A DNA stretch of 5,085 nucleotides from the NCBI GenBank assembly GCA_937911855.1, contig CALDPK010000249.1, positions 1 through 5,085 of the forward strand. Reading direction: 5' to 3'. Under the pieces are notes generated by a model. It did not search any database. It saw only the letters and a list, made by a program, of their open reading frames with translations, and was not told the origin of the DNA. The position numbers and the translations under genes were made by a program. Origin of the DNA: an uncultured Trueperaceae bacterium (lineage in GTDB: Bacteria; Deinococcota; Deinococci; Deinococcales; Trueperaceae). Shown here piece after piece: positions 1 through 5,085 of this stretch (the first letter of the stretch is position 1; every line of letters starts with the position of its first letter).

Positions 1-686
1 AGAAGGGCAGTGTCCTGTGGGCACCCAATATTGTCGGCATGGAGAACGGCCCGATAGTGGCGGCGCTTGAAGAGCGGCTGGGCATACCCGTCCACCTGGA
101 GAACGACGCCAATGCGGCGGGCTACGCCGAGCATCTGTACGGCGCCGCCAGCGGACTGGAGACAAGCGTCTTCCTGACCCTGTCCACGGGCATCGGCGGC
201 GGACTGTTCATCGGCGACCGCGTGATTCACGGTGCTCATGGAATCGCGGGTGAAGTTGGACACATGACGATGCTTCCCGGCGGACCCGTGGGTGGCGATG
301 GCCACCTTGGAACACTCGAAGCGATCGCAGCCGGCCGCGCCATTGCCCGTGACGCAAGTTACGGCTACGGCGTGGAGATGGACGCACCCGAAGTATTCGA
401 ACGGGCGCGGGCCGGCGAGCGCATCGCCCTTGCGATAATCGACAACGCCGCAGAATTCACGGCGCTCGGCATGGCCAACATAGTCAAGCTGTTCGACCCG
501 GCGGCCTTCGTGCTGGGCGGCGGCCTCACCAACGCAGGTGACGTGTACCTGGACAGGATCAGGGCAGCGCTGGAGCGGCACCTGGTCGGCTACCCGGAAC
601 CGGAGATCCGCGTGGCCCAACTTGGTGGCGACGCCGGCGTCATCGGTGCTGCGGCAGTTGCTGCGATGGCCGGAGGGGAAGAATGA
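1..686 (+). CDS. ROK-family sugar kinase, glucokinase-like (5' end missing)
   Basis: This is the C-terminal 227 residues of a ROK (repressor/ORF/kinase) protein, probably a cytoplasmic ATP-dependent glucokinase or related hexokinase. The frame is already open at base 3 and reads KGSVLWAPNIVG before the first ATG (39), matching the conserved ROK stretch ahead of the sugar site, so that ATG is internal and the true start lies outside the window. Visible motifs are ENDANAA (99-119) with the catalytic Asp at 105-107, the phosphate-binding STGIGGG loop, the sugar-contacting GEVGH (252-266), and LGGGL near the C-terminus. The family is usually about 300-320 residues, so roughly 75-90 are missing, including the N-terminal DxGGT loop. 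The three cysteines of the usual CxCGxxGC zinc motif are replaced by Gly, Asp and Thr, while the His of GEVGH and the following Glu remain. There is no DNA-binding domain in the visible part. Substrate specificity is inferred only. Confidence 0.88.
   Translation, partial: KGSVLWAPNIVGMENGPIVAALEERLGIPVHLENDANAAGYAEHLYGAASGLETSVFLTLSTGIGGGLFIGDRVIHGAHGIAGEVGHMTMLPGGPVGGDGHLGTLEAIAAGRAIARDASYGYGVEMDAPEVFERARAGERIALAIIDNAAEFTALGMANIVKLFDPAAFVLGGGLTNAGDVYLDRIRAALERHLVGYPEPEIRVAQLGGDAGVIGAAAVAAMAGGEE
672..676 (+). promoter_or_regulatory. Ribosome binding site for the UPF0316 gene
   Basis: GGAGG lies six bases before the ATG at 683, inside the last codons of the ROK gene. It supports this start and suggests translational coupling through the ATGA overlap. 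Confidence 0.75.
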
Positions 687-1228
687 ACTGGGACCTGAAC
701 TGGGCGATCGCCGGCGCTGCACTTCTGATCTTCTGCCTGCGCATCGTCGACGTCTCGCTCGGAACGCTCAGGATCGCGATGCTGGTACGCGGCCATCAGC
801 TGCTGGCCGGCACCCTCGGTTTCTTCGAATCACTCGTCTGGCTGTTCGCAGCCGCAGACGTACTGAACAACCTGGACAGTCCCCTCAAGTTCGTCGGTTA
901 CGCCGGCGGCTACGCGGCCGGTACCATGCTCGGTACTTCCATCGAGAAGTGGATCGCCATCGGCAGCATCCTGCTGCGCGTGATCGAAAGGTCCGACCAG
1001 CCCAGCAGCGTGGACGCCCTGCGCCAGGCCGGCTTCTACGCCACCGTGATGAACGCGCGCGGCCGTGACGGCGACGTGCAGATAGTCTTCTCGGTCATCC
1101 CTCGGCGCCGCCAGGGTGAAGCCCTCCGCATCATCCGCAGGCTGAACCCCAAGGCCTACGTGACGTTCGAGCAGACGGAACGGGCCAGTGCGGCAGTCGC
1201 CACCCCGCCGGCCGTGGTGCGCAAGTAG
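683..1228 (+). CDS. UPF0316 family membrane protein (DUF5698 + DUF2179)
   Basis: This 181-residue protein has the UPF0316 layout: a three-helix membrane part followed by a small cytoplasmic DUF2179 domain. Hydrophobic segments lie at about residues 7-25, 37-58 and 66-86. The family-typical RIVDVSLGTLR follows the first helix, and GTSIEKWIAIG (84-94) marks the exit from the membrane. The DUF2179 part (about 100-166) carries the expected ALRQAGFYATV, a VIPRRR strand-turn, and NPKAYVTFEQ near its end. The last ~15 residues are Ala/Pro/Val rich and look like a disordered tail. Length fits the family (about 170-190). No biochemical function is established to my knowledge; DUF2179 also occurs in YitT-type membrane proteins, where a ligand-sensing role has been suggested. 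Its start overlaps the ROK stop (ATGA), indicating one transcription unit, but no functional link to sugar phosphorylation can be read from the sequence. Confidence 0.9.
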   Translation: MNWDLNWAIAGAALLIFCLRIVDVSLGTLRIAMLVRGHQLLAGTLGFFESLVWLFAAADVLNNLDSPLKFVGYAGGYAAGTMLGTSIEKWIAIGSILLRVIERSDQPSSVDALRQAGFYATVMNARGRDGDVQIVFSVIPRRRQGEALRIIRRLNPKAYVTFEQTERASAAVATPPAVVRK

Positions 1229-1234
1229 GACCGG

Positions 1235-1852
1235 TCAGTCTGCCAGGCGGGTGATCGCCCCGTCTGCGGCCACGTAAACCGCTGACGGCCGTGCAAGCGT
1301 GTCCGCGACAGCCCGCAGCAATGTGCGGTCTGAAGTGGGTGCGTCGGCAGCGTGCACGAGCAGCGGCCGGGCTTCCAGCCGGAAGCTGGCCGTATCAGCC
1401 AGCCGTTCCGCCAGCACTTCGAACGACCAGTCGTCTGCCCACAGCCGCTTGACCGCGAGCAGGCTGGCGCGCTGACCCCTGGCCTCCAGTCCCGCCTGTC
1501 CGGGCCGGCGTACGCGCCGCAGCTCCGGCAGGCGAGCCACCGTCTCGTAGAAGCCGTCGATCACCTCATCCAGCAGGTAGCTGCCGGTGATCAGCGCCAT
1601 CGCTTCCGGCGCGCGTTCCTCCAGGTCATCCTCGTCCGGGTCAGCAGGGTCCACGCCCTCGAACACGTCCGAGAGCAGCCGGACCAGGTTGCCGTACCGG
1701 TAGAAACTCTCCTGGGACTCAGGCGGCACCAGCATGATGGGCGCGACGGCCAGCCCGGCGGCATGCAGTTTCGCCAGCAGCTCCAGCTCTTCTTCGCCCC
1801 GTGCACCCTCAGCGGGCAGCCAGTTGACGAGCACGTCAGATCCCCTGTTCAC
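1235..1852 (-). CDS. Conserved-looking protein of unknown function, probably Deinococcota-type
   Basis: I do not recognise a named domain. The GTG start chosen here gives 205 residues beginning MNRGSDVLVNWLPAEG; an in-frame ATG at 1886-1888 would add 12 residues. I prefer the GTG because a TGgCACAAT element sits just six bases before it, and the extra 12 residues (rich in Pro, Phe, Trp, His) look unlike the rest. The protein appears soluble, mixed alpha/beta, with no signal peptide or membrane helix. Features include a strand-like N-terminus (DVLVNWLPA), a hydrophobic strand AVAPIMLVPP followed by ESQESFYRYGN, a very acidic loop VDPADPDEDDLEER, a helical centre with LLDEVIDGFYETV, a basic RRVRRPGQAG segment, and a final stretch resembling a small alpha/beta unit. 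Its start faces the PASTA gene, and its stop lies six bases from the UPF0316 stop. I have a faint memory of similar proteins in Deinococcus, which I could not verify. Coding is supported by strong G/C bias at third positions and by the acidic, non-repetitive composition. Confidence 0.7.
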   Translation of the reverse strand: MNRGSDVLVNWLPAEGARGEEELELLAKLHAAGLAVAPIMLVPPESQESFYRYGNLVRLLSDVFEGVDPADPDEDDLEERAPEAMALITGSYLLDEVIDGFYETVARLPELRRVRRPGQAGLEARGQRASLLAVKRLWADDWSFEVLAERLADTASFRLEARPLLVHAADAPTSDRTLLRAVADTLARPSAVYVAADGAITRLAD

Positions 1853-1858
1853 AGTCTG

Positions 1859-1888
1859 ATTGTGCCACGGGAAAAAACCCGGGGTCAT
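1859..1888 (-). promoter_or_regulatory. Candidate leaderless promoter of the minus-strand gene
   Basis: Read on the minus strand, TGgCACAAT (1867 down to 1859) is an extended -10 match. CACAAT is separated from the GTG at 1852 by exactly six bases, so transcription would begin at or next to the start codon. A partial -35, ATGACC (1888-1883, four of six matches to TTGACA), lies 18 bases upstream. No Shine-Dalgarno sequence precedes the GTG. This is inferred from motifs only. Confidence 0.45.
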
Positions 1889-1896
1889 GATAAAGT
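1888..1896 (+). promoter_or_regulatory. Candidate extended -10 / leaderless promoter of the PASTA gene
   Basis: TGATAAAGT contains an extended -10 (TG-n) and TAAAGT, which fits the TANNNT form seen ahead of leaderless genes in Deinococcus. TAAAGT ends six bases before the GTG at 1903, so the transcript would start at about the first base of the coding region. I see no clear -35 and no Shine-Dalgarno sequence: the bases between are GCGCCT. Confidence 0.5.
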
Positions 1897-1902
1897 GCGC
1901 CT

Positions 1903-3162
1903 GTGCGTATTACCGCCAGTCACGACAAAGGTCACGCGGTCACCAGGCTGCTGCTGATCCTGGCGCTTCTGGGCGTGGTGCTAGCCCTGCTCATAGTGTC
2001 AGCCCGCAATTACGTCGAAGTCGACGAGGTGGCCCTGCCCAACCTGGTCGGAATGAACATCGACGAGGCCAGCGCACTGCTGGCCCAGGAGAACATCACG
2101 GCAGCCGCCTACCCTGAGTTCATACGTGCCGCCAGCATCGACGAGGTGACCTCGCAGGCTCCGCCCGCAGGCACGATAGTGCGCCGCGGGCGTACGGTCT
2201 CGCTGGGCGTGCACACCCCGCCAAGCGAGGCCCGCGCACCGGTGCTCATAGGCCTTACCGCCGAGGAAGCCCTGGCGCAGGCCCGGCAGCAGAGCCTGAA
2301 CCTGGGGCAGATCGAGTACGCCCATAATGACGCGCCGGCCGGCATAGTGATCAGCCAGAGTCCGGAGCCCGGCAGCGCCGTCGATCCTGAGGTCGGCCTG
2401 CAGGTAACCGTGAGCCGCGGACAGGAACTCCCGCCCGTAGCCATGCCTGACGTGCGCGGCCTCATGCTTGACGACGCCGAACAGCGGCTCAGGCAGGCGG
2501 GCTTCATCTCCGTCAGCCGGGTGGCTTCGGGAACCACAACCAACCGCCCCGGCAGCGTGGTCAGCCAGCAACCATCGGCCGGCGCAATGGTCGAGCGCAG
2601 CATGCCGGTCTACCTGAGCTACAGCCTGGCCGGAGACGTCGTCGTCCAGGTACCCGCACTCCGCGGTCAGGACGCCCAGACCGCCCAGATAAGACTGCGG
2701 GCCGAACGGCTGGCAGTAGCCGGAATCGAGTACACCGACGACCCCAGCGTTCCTACCGGCACCGTCGTCCGCACCCAGCCGGCAGCCGGCAGCTACATGC
2801 TGGCCAACACGCCGGTCCGTCTGGTCGTTAACGCTGCACCGGGTACCGTGCCGGAGTTCTCAGACGAAGCGCCGGCAGCCGGCATCGAACCCGGGCCCGG
2901 CAGCCCCGACCTGTTCCCGAGCGGCGAACTGGGTGGGCGCTCGGTGCCGTTCGAATTCGATCCCGCGGCGCAGGGGATACCGTCACTCATGAACCAGCGC
3001 TACGACCTGCGCATCGTCGTCGAGGACGACGAAGGTGAACGCACGGTGCTGGAGCGGAACATGCCTGCAGGTGAGGCTCTGTCGACGACAGTCACGGTGT
3101 ATGGTGATGCACTGCTCCGGATGTACATCAACGAGATTTTCTTCATGGCCTGGCGACCGTGA
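1903..3162 (+). CDS. Membrane-anchored protein with four PASTA repeats, no kinase domain
   Basis: This 419-residue protein has a short cytoplasmic N-terminus, one hydrophobic helix (about residues 15-33, LLLILALLGVVLALLIV) acting as a membrane anchor, and an extracytoplasmic part. Four consecutive PASTA repeats follow: about 39-104 (ALPNLVGMNIDEA), 110-171 (APVLIGLTAEEA), 177-241 (AMPDVRGLMLDDA) and 245-310 (VVQVPALRGQDAQTA). Each has the P-x-[LV]-x-G opening and most end in a Q-x-P-x-x-G turn (SQAPPAG, SQSPEPG, SQQPSAG, TQPAAG). A Pro/Gly-rich linker (about 312-345) leads to a C-terminal beta-rich domain (about 346-419, YDLRIVVEDDEGE to MAWRP) that I do not recognise. PASTA repeats commonly bind peptidoglycan or muropeptides in PknB-type kinases and class B penicillin-binding proteins. 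Here neither enzyme domain is present, so a cell-wall sensing, anchoring or scaffold role is inferred. The GTG start gives a normal signal-anchor and follows a -10-like element by six bases. It may be co-transcribed with the E3-binding gene 114 bp downstream. Confidence 0.88.
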   Translation: MRITASHDKGHAVTRLLLILALLGVVLALLIVSARNYVEVDEVALPNLVGMNIDEASALLAQENITAAAYPEFIRAASIDEVTSQAPPAGTIVRRGRTVSLGVHTPPSEARAPVLIGLTAEEALAQARQQSLNLGQIEYAHNDAPAGIVISQSPEPGSAVDPEVGLQVTVSRGQELPPVAMPDVRGLMLDDAEQRLRQAGFISVSRVASGTTTNRPGSVVSQQPSAGAMVERSMPVYLSYSLAGDVVVQVPALRGQDAQTAQIRLRAERLAVAGIEYTDDPSVPTGTVVRTQPAAGSYMLANTPVRLVVNAAPGTVPEFSDEAPAAGIEPGPGSPDLFPSGELGGRSVPFEFDPAAQGIPSLMNQRYDLRIVVEDDEGERTVLERNMPAGEALSTTVTVYGDALLRMYINEIFFMAWRP

Positions 3163-3220
3163 CGCGGTGACGCCCCCGGGAGTGGAAATTGTCGCTGCAG
3201 ACGCGGACGCGGACCGTAAC

Positions 3221-3252
3221 ACTGGCAGATACTGCCGTTCCAGTCTGACTGG
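3221..3252. repeat. Nested small inverted repeats in the PASTA/E3-binding gap
   Basis: Two short hairpins lie side by side: GGCAG-ATA-CTGCC (3224-3236) and CCAGT-CTG-ACTGG (3240-3252). In addition the ACTGG at 3221-3225 can pair with the CCAGT at 3240-3244, so the same CCAGT could choose between an upstream and a downstream partner. ACTGGCA occurs twice (3221, 3248). No T-run follows, so this is not an ordinary terminator. It lies 24-56 bases before the GTG at 3277 and could be an operator or an mRNA structure, or chance. Confidence 0.35.
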
Positions 3253-3265
3253 CATGGGAAGGTTT

Positions 3266-3272
3266 GGAGGAG
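3266..3272 (+). promoter_or_regulatory. Strong ribosome binding site deciding the 3277 GTG start
   Basis: GGAGGAG lies four bases before GTG 3277 (six counting from the GGAGG core). The same frame is closed upstream by TAA at 3217-3219, with no other usual start codon between, so the GTG is the only good start. It also places the E3-binding domain right at the N-terminus. Confidence 0.8.
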
Positions 3273-3276
3273 ACCG

Positions 3277-5085
3277 GTGAGTGAACCAGGAATTACCCCG
3301 CTTGCCCAGCGGCTGGCCGAAGAGAACAACGTTGACTGGCGCAGCCTGCCAGGCAGCGGTGAAGGTGGCCGCATCGTCGAGCGTGACGTACTCGAGTACC
3401 TCGCCAGGGTCATGGCCGGGGAAGAAGCAACCGACCCCACCCCCGAACCGCTGCCCGACGGGCTTGAAGCGTGGCCTGAACAGGACGGCTGGGCCGGGGA
3501 CCGGATCCAGAACGCCGGCGAGCCGCAGGACAGCGGTTTCCTGGAGAGCGAAACGCCTGATGAGACCGATGACTTCGCTGACTGGGCGACCGACGATTCA
3601 GCCCGTGACTTCGGAACTCCGACGGAATTCGATGCCGAGGCAGCCGAGATCCGGGCGACCGGCGAGTACTCCGCCGAAAGCAACCGCTTCCTTACCGCCC
3701 ACGACCTGGCGGGCGACCTCCTGCGTGAGGAACCCCAGCAGGACGACGATTTCGAACTTGAACTGAGCGAGGACATCTTCCTCCTGGACGATGAGGAGCT
3801 CGAGAGTGACGAGTCACCCGAACCCTTCCTCCAGGCCGGTGACGATGACTTTCATGCGCCCCTTGACCGCCAGGAACCTGAACCCGAAGAACCGCTCCCG
3901 CTGCTGGACGACTTCCTTGACGACGACCAGTTCGAGGACGCCGACCTTACCGAACTTGCCCTGGAAGACGGCGAGCTGGACGATCCCGGACTCAGTGACG
4001 ACTCCTTGCGCGAGTTCGAAGTGGGTGCTTTCAGCGAGTCGCTGGAACAGCGCTCCGAGGCGGCCGAGCCGTTCACGTTCGGCACCGCGGGCGACGACTC
4101 CGACGCTCCGGTCTTCAATGAGGACGACAGCTTCTTAGATTCCGGAAGCGAAGGGGACCGCCCGGACTTCCAGAGCCAGAACTTCGAAAAGGGTGACTTC
4201 GAGGACGATGACTTCGACATCGACTTCGGAAAACTTGAAGACGAACCGCAGGCTGATGACTGGCCGGCTCGTGAGACCACGGATGGGCAGGCAGACAGCT
4301 GGCAGGATGCAGTTGAATTCGCCGGCGACCTGAGTGCGCGCGACAGCGAAGAAGCGGACGTCCTGGCCCGCCGGATCGAGGCCGGGCGCTGGTACCGGGT
4401 CCATCCCGGCGTCTTCGTGATCGGTGTCGGTCCGCTCAGCTGGGAGGGTCGGCTCCGAGCGGCGACCCTGGCGGTCGGGCCGCTCGCCGCCGTGTCGCAC
4501 CGGGCGGCCGTGGTGCTCTGGGGGCTCGACGGCATCTCGTCGGCACCCGTGGAGATCACGGTGCCGCACGGCCACGGGCCGGTCCCGGCGGGGGCGGTGG
4601 TGCACCGCACCCGTCGGCGCGAGCCAACTGTCATGGTCCGGGGCGTGCCTGTCACCTCGGTCGAGCGGACAGTGCTCGATGCTGCCGGTTGCCTCTCGCC
4701 CGTCGTGGCGGAGAAGGTCGTCGAGAGCGCGGTTCGGCGCAACCTCACCACGGTGGCCGGCATCGACGCCTTCCTCGGGCGCCAGGGCGGCCGAGGGGTG
4801 CGGGGCGCCGGGGTGTTGCGGGAGCTGCTCGCCGAGCGGACCGACGGTCGGGCACCGGGGAGCCCGGCCGAGGTGGAGCTCGTGCGCCACCTCCGCCTGG
4901 CTGGCATCGAGCCTCCCGTCCGCCAGCACGAGGTGCCGCTGCCCGACGGCGGCGTGGCCGTGGTCGACCTGGCCTGGCCGTCGCGCCACAAGCTGGTCGA
5001 GGTCGACGGTGTCGACGCCCACGCCACGGCGGCGGCGCTCGAGGCCGACGTCGTGCGCCAGAACCAGCTGCTCGAGGCGGGGTAC
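3277..5085 (+). CDS. E3-binding-domain acidic protein, frame continuing into an AbiEi-like segment (3' end missing)
   Basis: A single frame of 603 codons runs from the GTG to the window edge without a stop. Residues 7-42 form a peripheral-subunit-binding (E3-binding) domain: TPLAQRLAEENNVDW, then the signature PGSGEGGRIVERDVLEYL. In 2-oxoacid dehydrogenase complexes this ~35-residue three-helix fold binds E1 or E3 (dihydrolipoamide dehydrogenase). No lipoyl domain precedes it. Residues about 47-355 are an extremely acidic, Asp/Glu/Phe/Leu-rich low-complexity linker with hardly any Lys, predicted disordered. Recurring DDF or DDDF motifs sit at about 98-100, 156-159, 189-192, 211-213 and 310-313. 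Similar short E3-binding plus acidic proteins exist, as I recall, in Deinococcus; there the C-terminus is different. From about residue 360 the sequence becomes an AbiEi/DUF559-like protein with much higher GC, described separately, so the native C-terminus of the E3-binding protein is probably not here. The N-terminal part (3277 to about 4345) is secure. Whether the whole frame is one real protein is doubtful. Confidence 0.75.
   Translation, partial: MSEPGITPLAQRLAEENNVDWRSLPGSGEGGRIVERDVLEYLARVMAGEEATDPTPEPLPDGLEAWPEQDGWAGDRIQNAGEPQDSGFLESETPDETDDFADWATDDSARDFGTPTEFDAEAAEIRATGEYSAESNRFLTAHDLAGDLLREEPQQDDDFELELSEDIFLLDDEELESDESPEPFLQAGDDDFHAPLDRQEPEPEEPLPLLDDFLDDDQFEDADLTELALEDGELDDPGLSDDSLREFEVGAFSESLEQRSEAAEPFTFGTAGDDSDAPVFNEDDSFLDSGSEGDRPDFQSQNFEKGDFEDDDFDIDFGKLEDEPQADDWPARETTDGQADSWQDAVEFAGDLSARDSEEADVLARRIEAGRWYRVHPGVFVIGVGPLSWEGRLRAATLAVGPLAAVSHRAAVVLWGLDGISSAPVEITVPHGHGPVPAGAVVHRTRRREPTVMVRGVPVTSVERTVLDAAGCLSPVVAEKVVESAVRRNLTTVAGIDAFLGRQGGRGVRGAGVLRELLAERTDGRAPGSPAEVELVRHLRLAGIEPPVRQHEVPLPDGGVAVVDLAWPSRHKLVEVDGVDAHATAAALEADVVRQNQLLEAGY
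4345..4395. other. Composition and homology breakpoint (fusion or assembly chimera)
   Basis: By hand count, GC is 31/60 in 4201-4260 and 37/60 in 4261-4320, rises to 44/60 in 4321-4380, and is 48/60 in 4441-4500 and 49/60 in 4801-4860. Upstream, Glu is frequently GAA and Asp often GAT; from 4381 on there is no in-frame GAA and only one GAT (4678). Protein character flips from acidic disordered to a folded, Arg/Val-rich enzyme-like sequence at about ARRIEAGRW (4366-4392). The frame is kept. No direct repeats, IS ends or att-like sites are visible at the junction. Confidence 0.75.
4366..5085 (+). CDS. AbiEi-like / DUF559 family protein fragment (both ends missing)
   Basis: About 240 residues match the common actinobacterial layout of a type IV antitoxin (AbiEi)-like N-terminal part followed by a DUF559/Vsr-like C-terminal nuclease fold. 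The first segment, RRIEAGRWYRVHPGVFV, is the end of the winged-helix region. It is followed by LSWEGRLRAATLAVGP, VSHRAAVVLWGLDG, a PVEITVPHG strand, VHRTRR, and RGVPVTSVERTVLDAA. The C-terminal part begins at SPAEVELVRHLRLAG (4861) and has PD-(D/E)XK-like residues: Asp in VVDLAWP (4966-4968), then Glu and Asp in LVEVDG (4999-5001 and 5005-5007), with a following His (5020-5022) and DVVRQNQLLEAGY up to the edge. The first ~25-35 residues of a normal member (helices 1-2 of the winged helix) are replaced by the acidic protein, and the final strand/helix lies beyond the window. These proteins are often solitary; no toxin partner is visible. GC near 80% indicates a different source genome from the preceding genes. 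Confidence 0.7.

Noticed and set aside
39..41. ATG as the start of the ROK gene
   Set aside because: The same frame reads a conserved ROK stretch (KGSVLWAPNIVG) before it, and the N-terminal phosphate-binding loop would be absent, so it is an internal Met.
1229..1262. Bidirectional terminator between the convergent genes
   Set aside because: Only a 6-base ACCGGT palindrome and a 4-bp GGCG/CGCC stem are present, with no T-run on either strand.
1886..1888. ATG start for the minus-strand gene
   Set aside because: It has no ribosome binding site and would add 12 atypical residues; the GTG at 1852 has a -10-like element at the right distance. Not excluded, only less likely.
1352..1957. Plus-strand frame of 201 codons opposite the unknown minus-strand gene
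   Set aside because: Gln/His/Arg-rich shadow translation without motifs, running through the divergent promoter region and into the PASTA start.
3281..3766. Plus-strand frame beginning directly after the GTG region (161 codons)
   Set aside because: It is out of frame with the E3-binding domain, is Thr/Pro/Arg-rich with no motif, and the GGAGGAG site fits GTG 3277 better.
3000..3776. Minus-strand open frame of 258 codons starting with a Ser-rich stretch
   Set aside because: It lies antisense to the PASTA C-terminus and the E3-binding domain; the Ser/Arg-rich composition reflects the complement of Asp/Glu codons.
3852..5027. Long minus-strand open frames (391 and 295 codons) opposite the E3-binding/AbiEi region
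   Set aside because: The translations are Ser/Arg-rich or Pro/His/Arg-rich low complexity with no domain signal. They are mirror images of GC-biased codons on the plus strand, where two recognisable families are encoded, and they cross the composition breakpoint.
4366..5085. Toxin-antitoxin or defence system based on the AbiEi-like segment
   Set aside because: No AbiEii-type nucleotidyltransferase toxin is visible, the segment is truncated at both ends, and solitary proteins of this layout are common in actinobacteria.

Overview
The window is a GC-rich bacterial contig fragment. It most resembles Deinococcota, perhaps a Truepera-like lineage. Three things suggest this: a small protein whose N-terminal peripheral-subunit-binding (E3-binding) domain leads into a long acidic linker; a membrane-anchored PASTA protein with no kinase domain; and start codons that sit directly behind -10 elements, as in the leaderless mRNAs common in Deinococcus. 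The assignment is from recalled family patterns, not from a search.

Layout. Positions 1-686 hold the 3' part of a ROK-family sugar kinase (glucokinase-like). It overlaps by four bases (ATGA) a UPF0316/DUF2179 membrane protein at 683-1228. Six bases further on, a convergent gene of unknown function occupies 1235-1852 on the minus strand. Its start faces the start of the PASTA protein gene at 1903-3162 (+) across only 50 bp, and that gap holds two opposed -10-like elements. A 114-bp gap with small nested inverted repeats follows. Then comes a GTG-started reading frame at 3277 with a strong ribosome binding site, open to the window edge.

That last frame is the most unusual part of the window. 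Its first ~355 codons encode an E3-binding domain plus an extremely acidic low-complexity linker, at about 52-62% GC by hand count in the rows checked. At about 4345-4395 it passes, without a stop or frameshift, into an AbiEi-like/DUF559-type (PD-(D/E)XK-like) protein of actinobacterial style, at about 80% GC with almost no A/T-ending codons. Either this is a real fusion created by recombination, or, more likely in my view, it is a chimeric assembly joining two genomes. It should be checked before anything is built on it.

I see no RNA gene, CRISPR array, insertion sequence or convincing intrinsic terminator. No pathway links all the genes. The ROK kinase and UPF0316 protein look like one transcription unit. 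The PASTA and E3-binding genes are co-oriented neighbours that may be co-transcribed.
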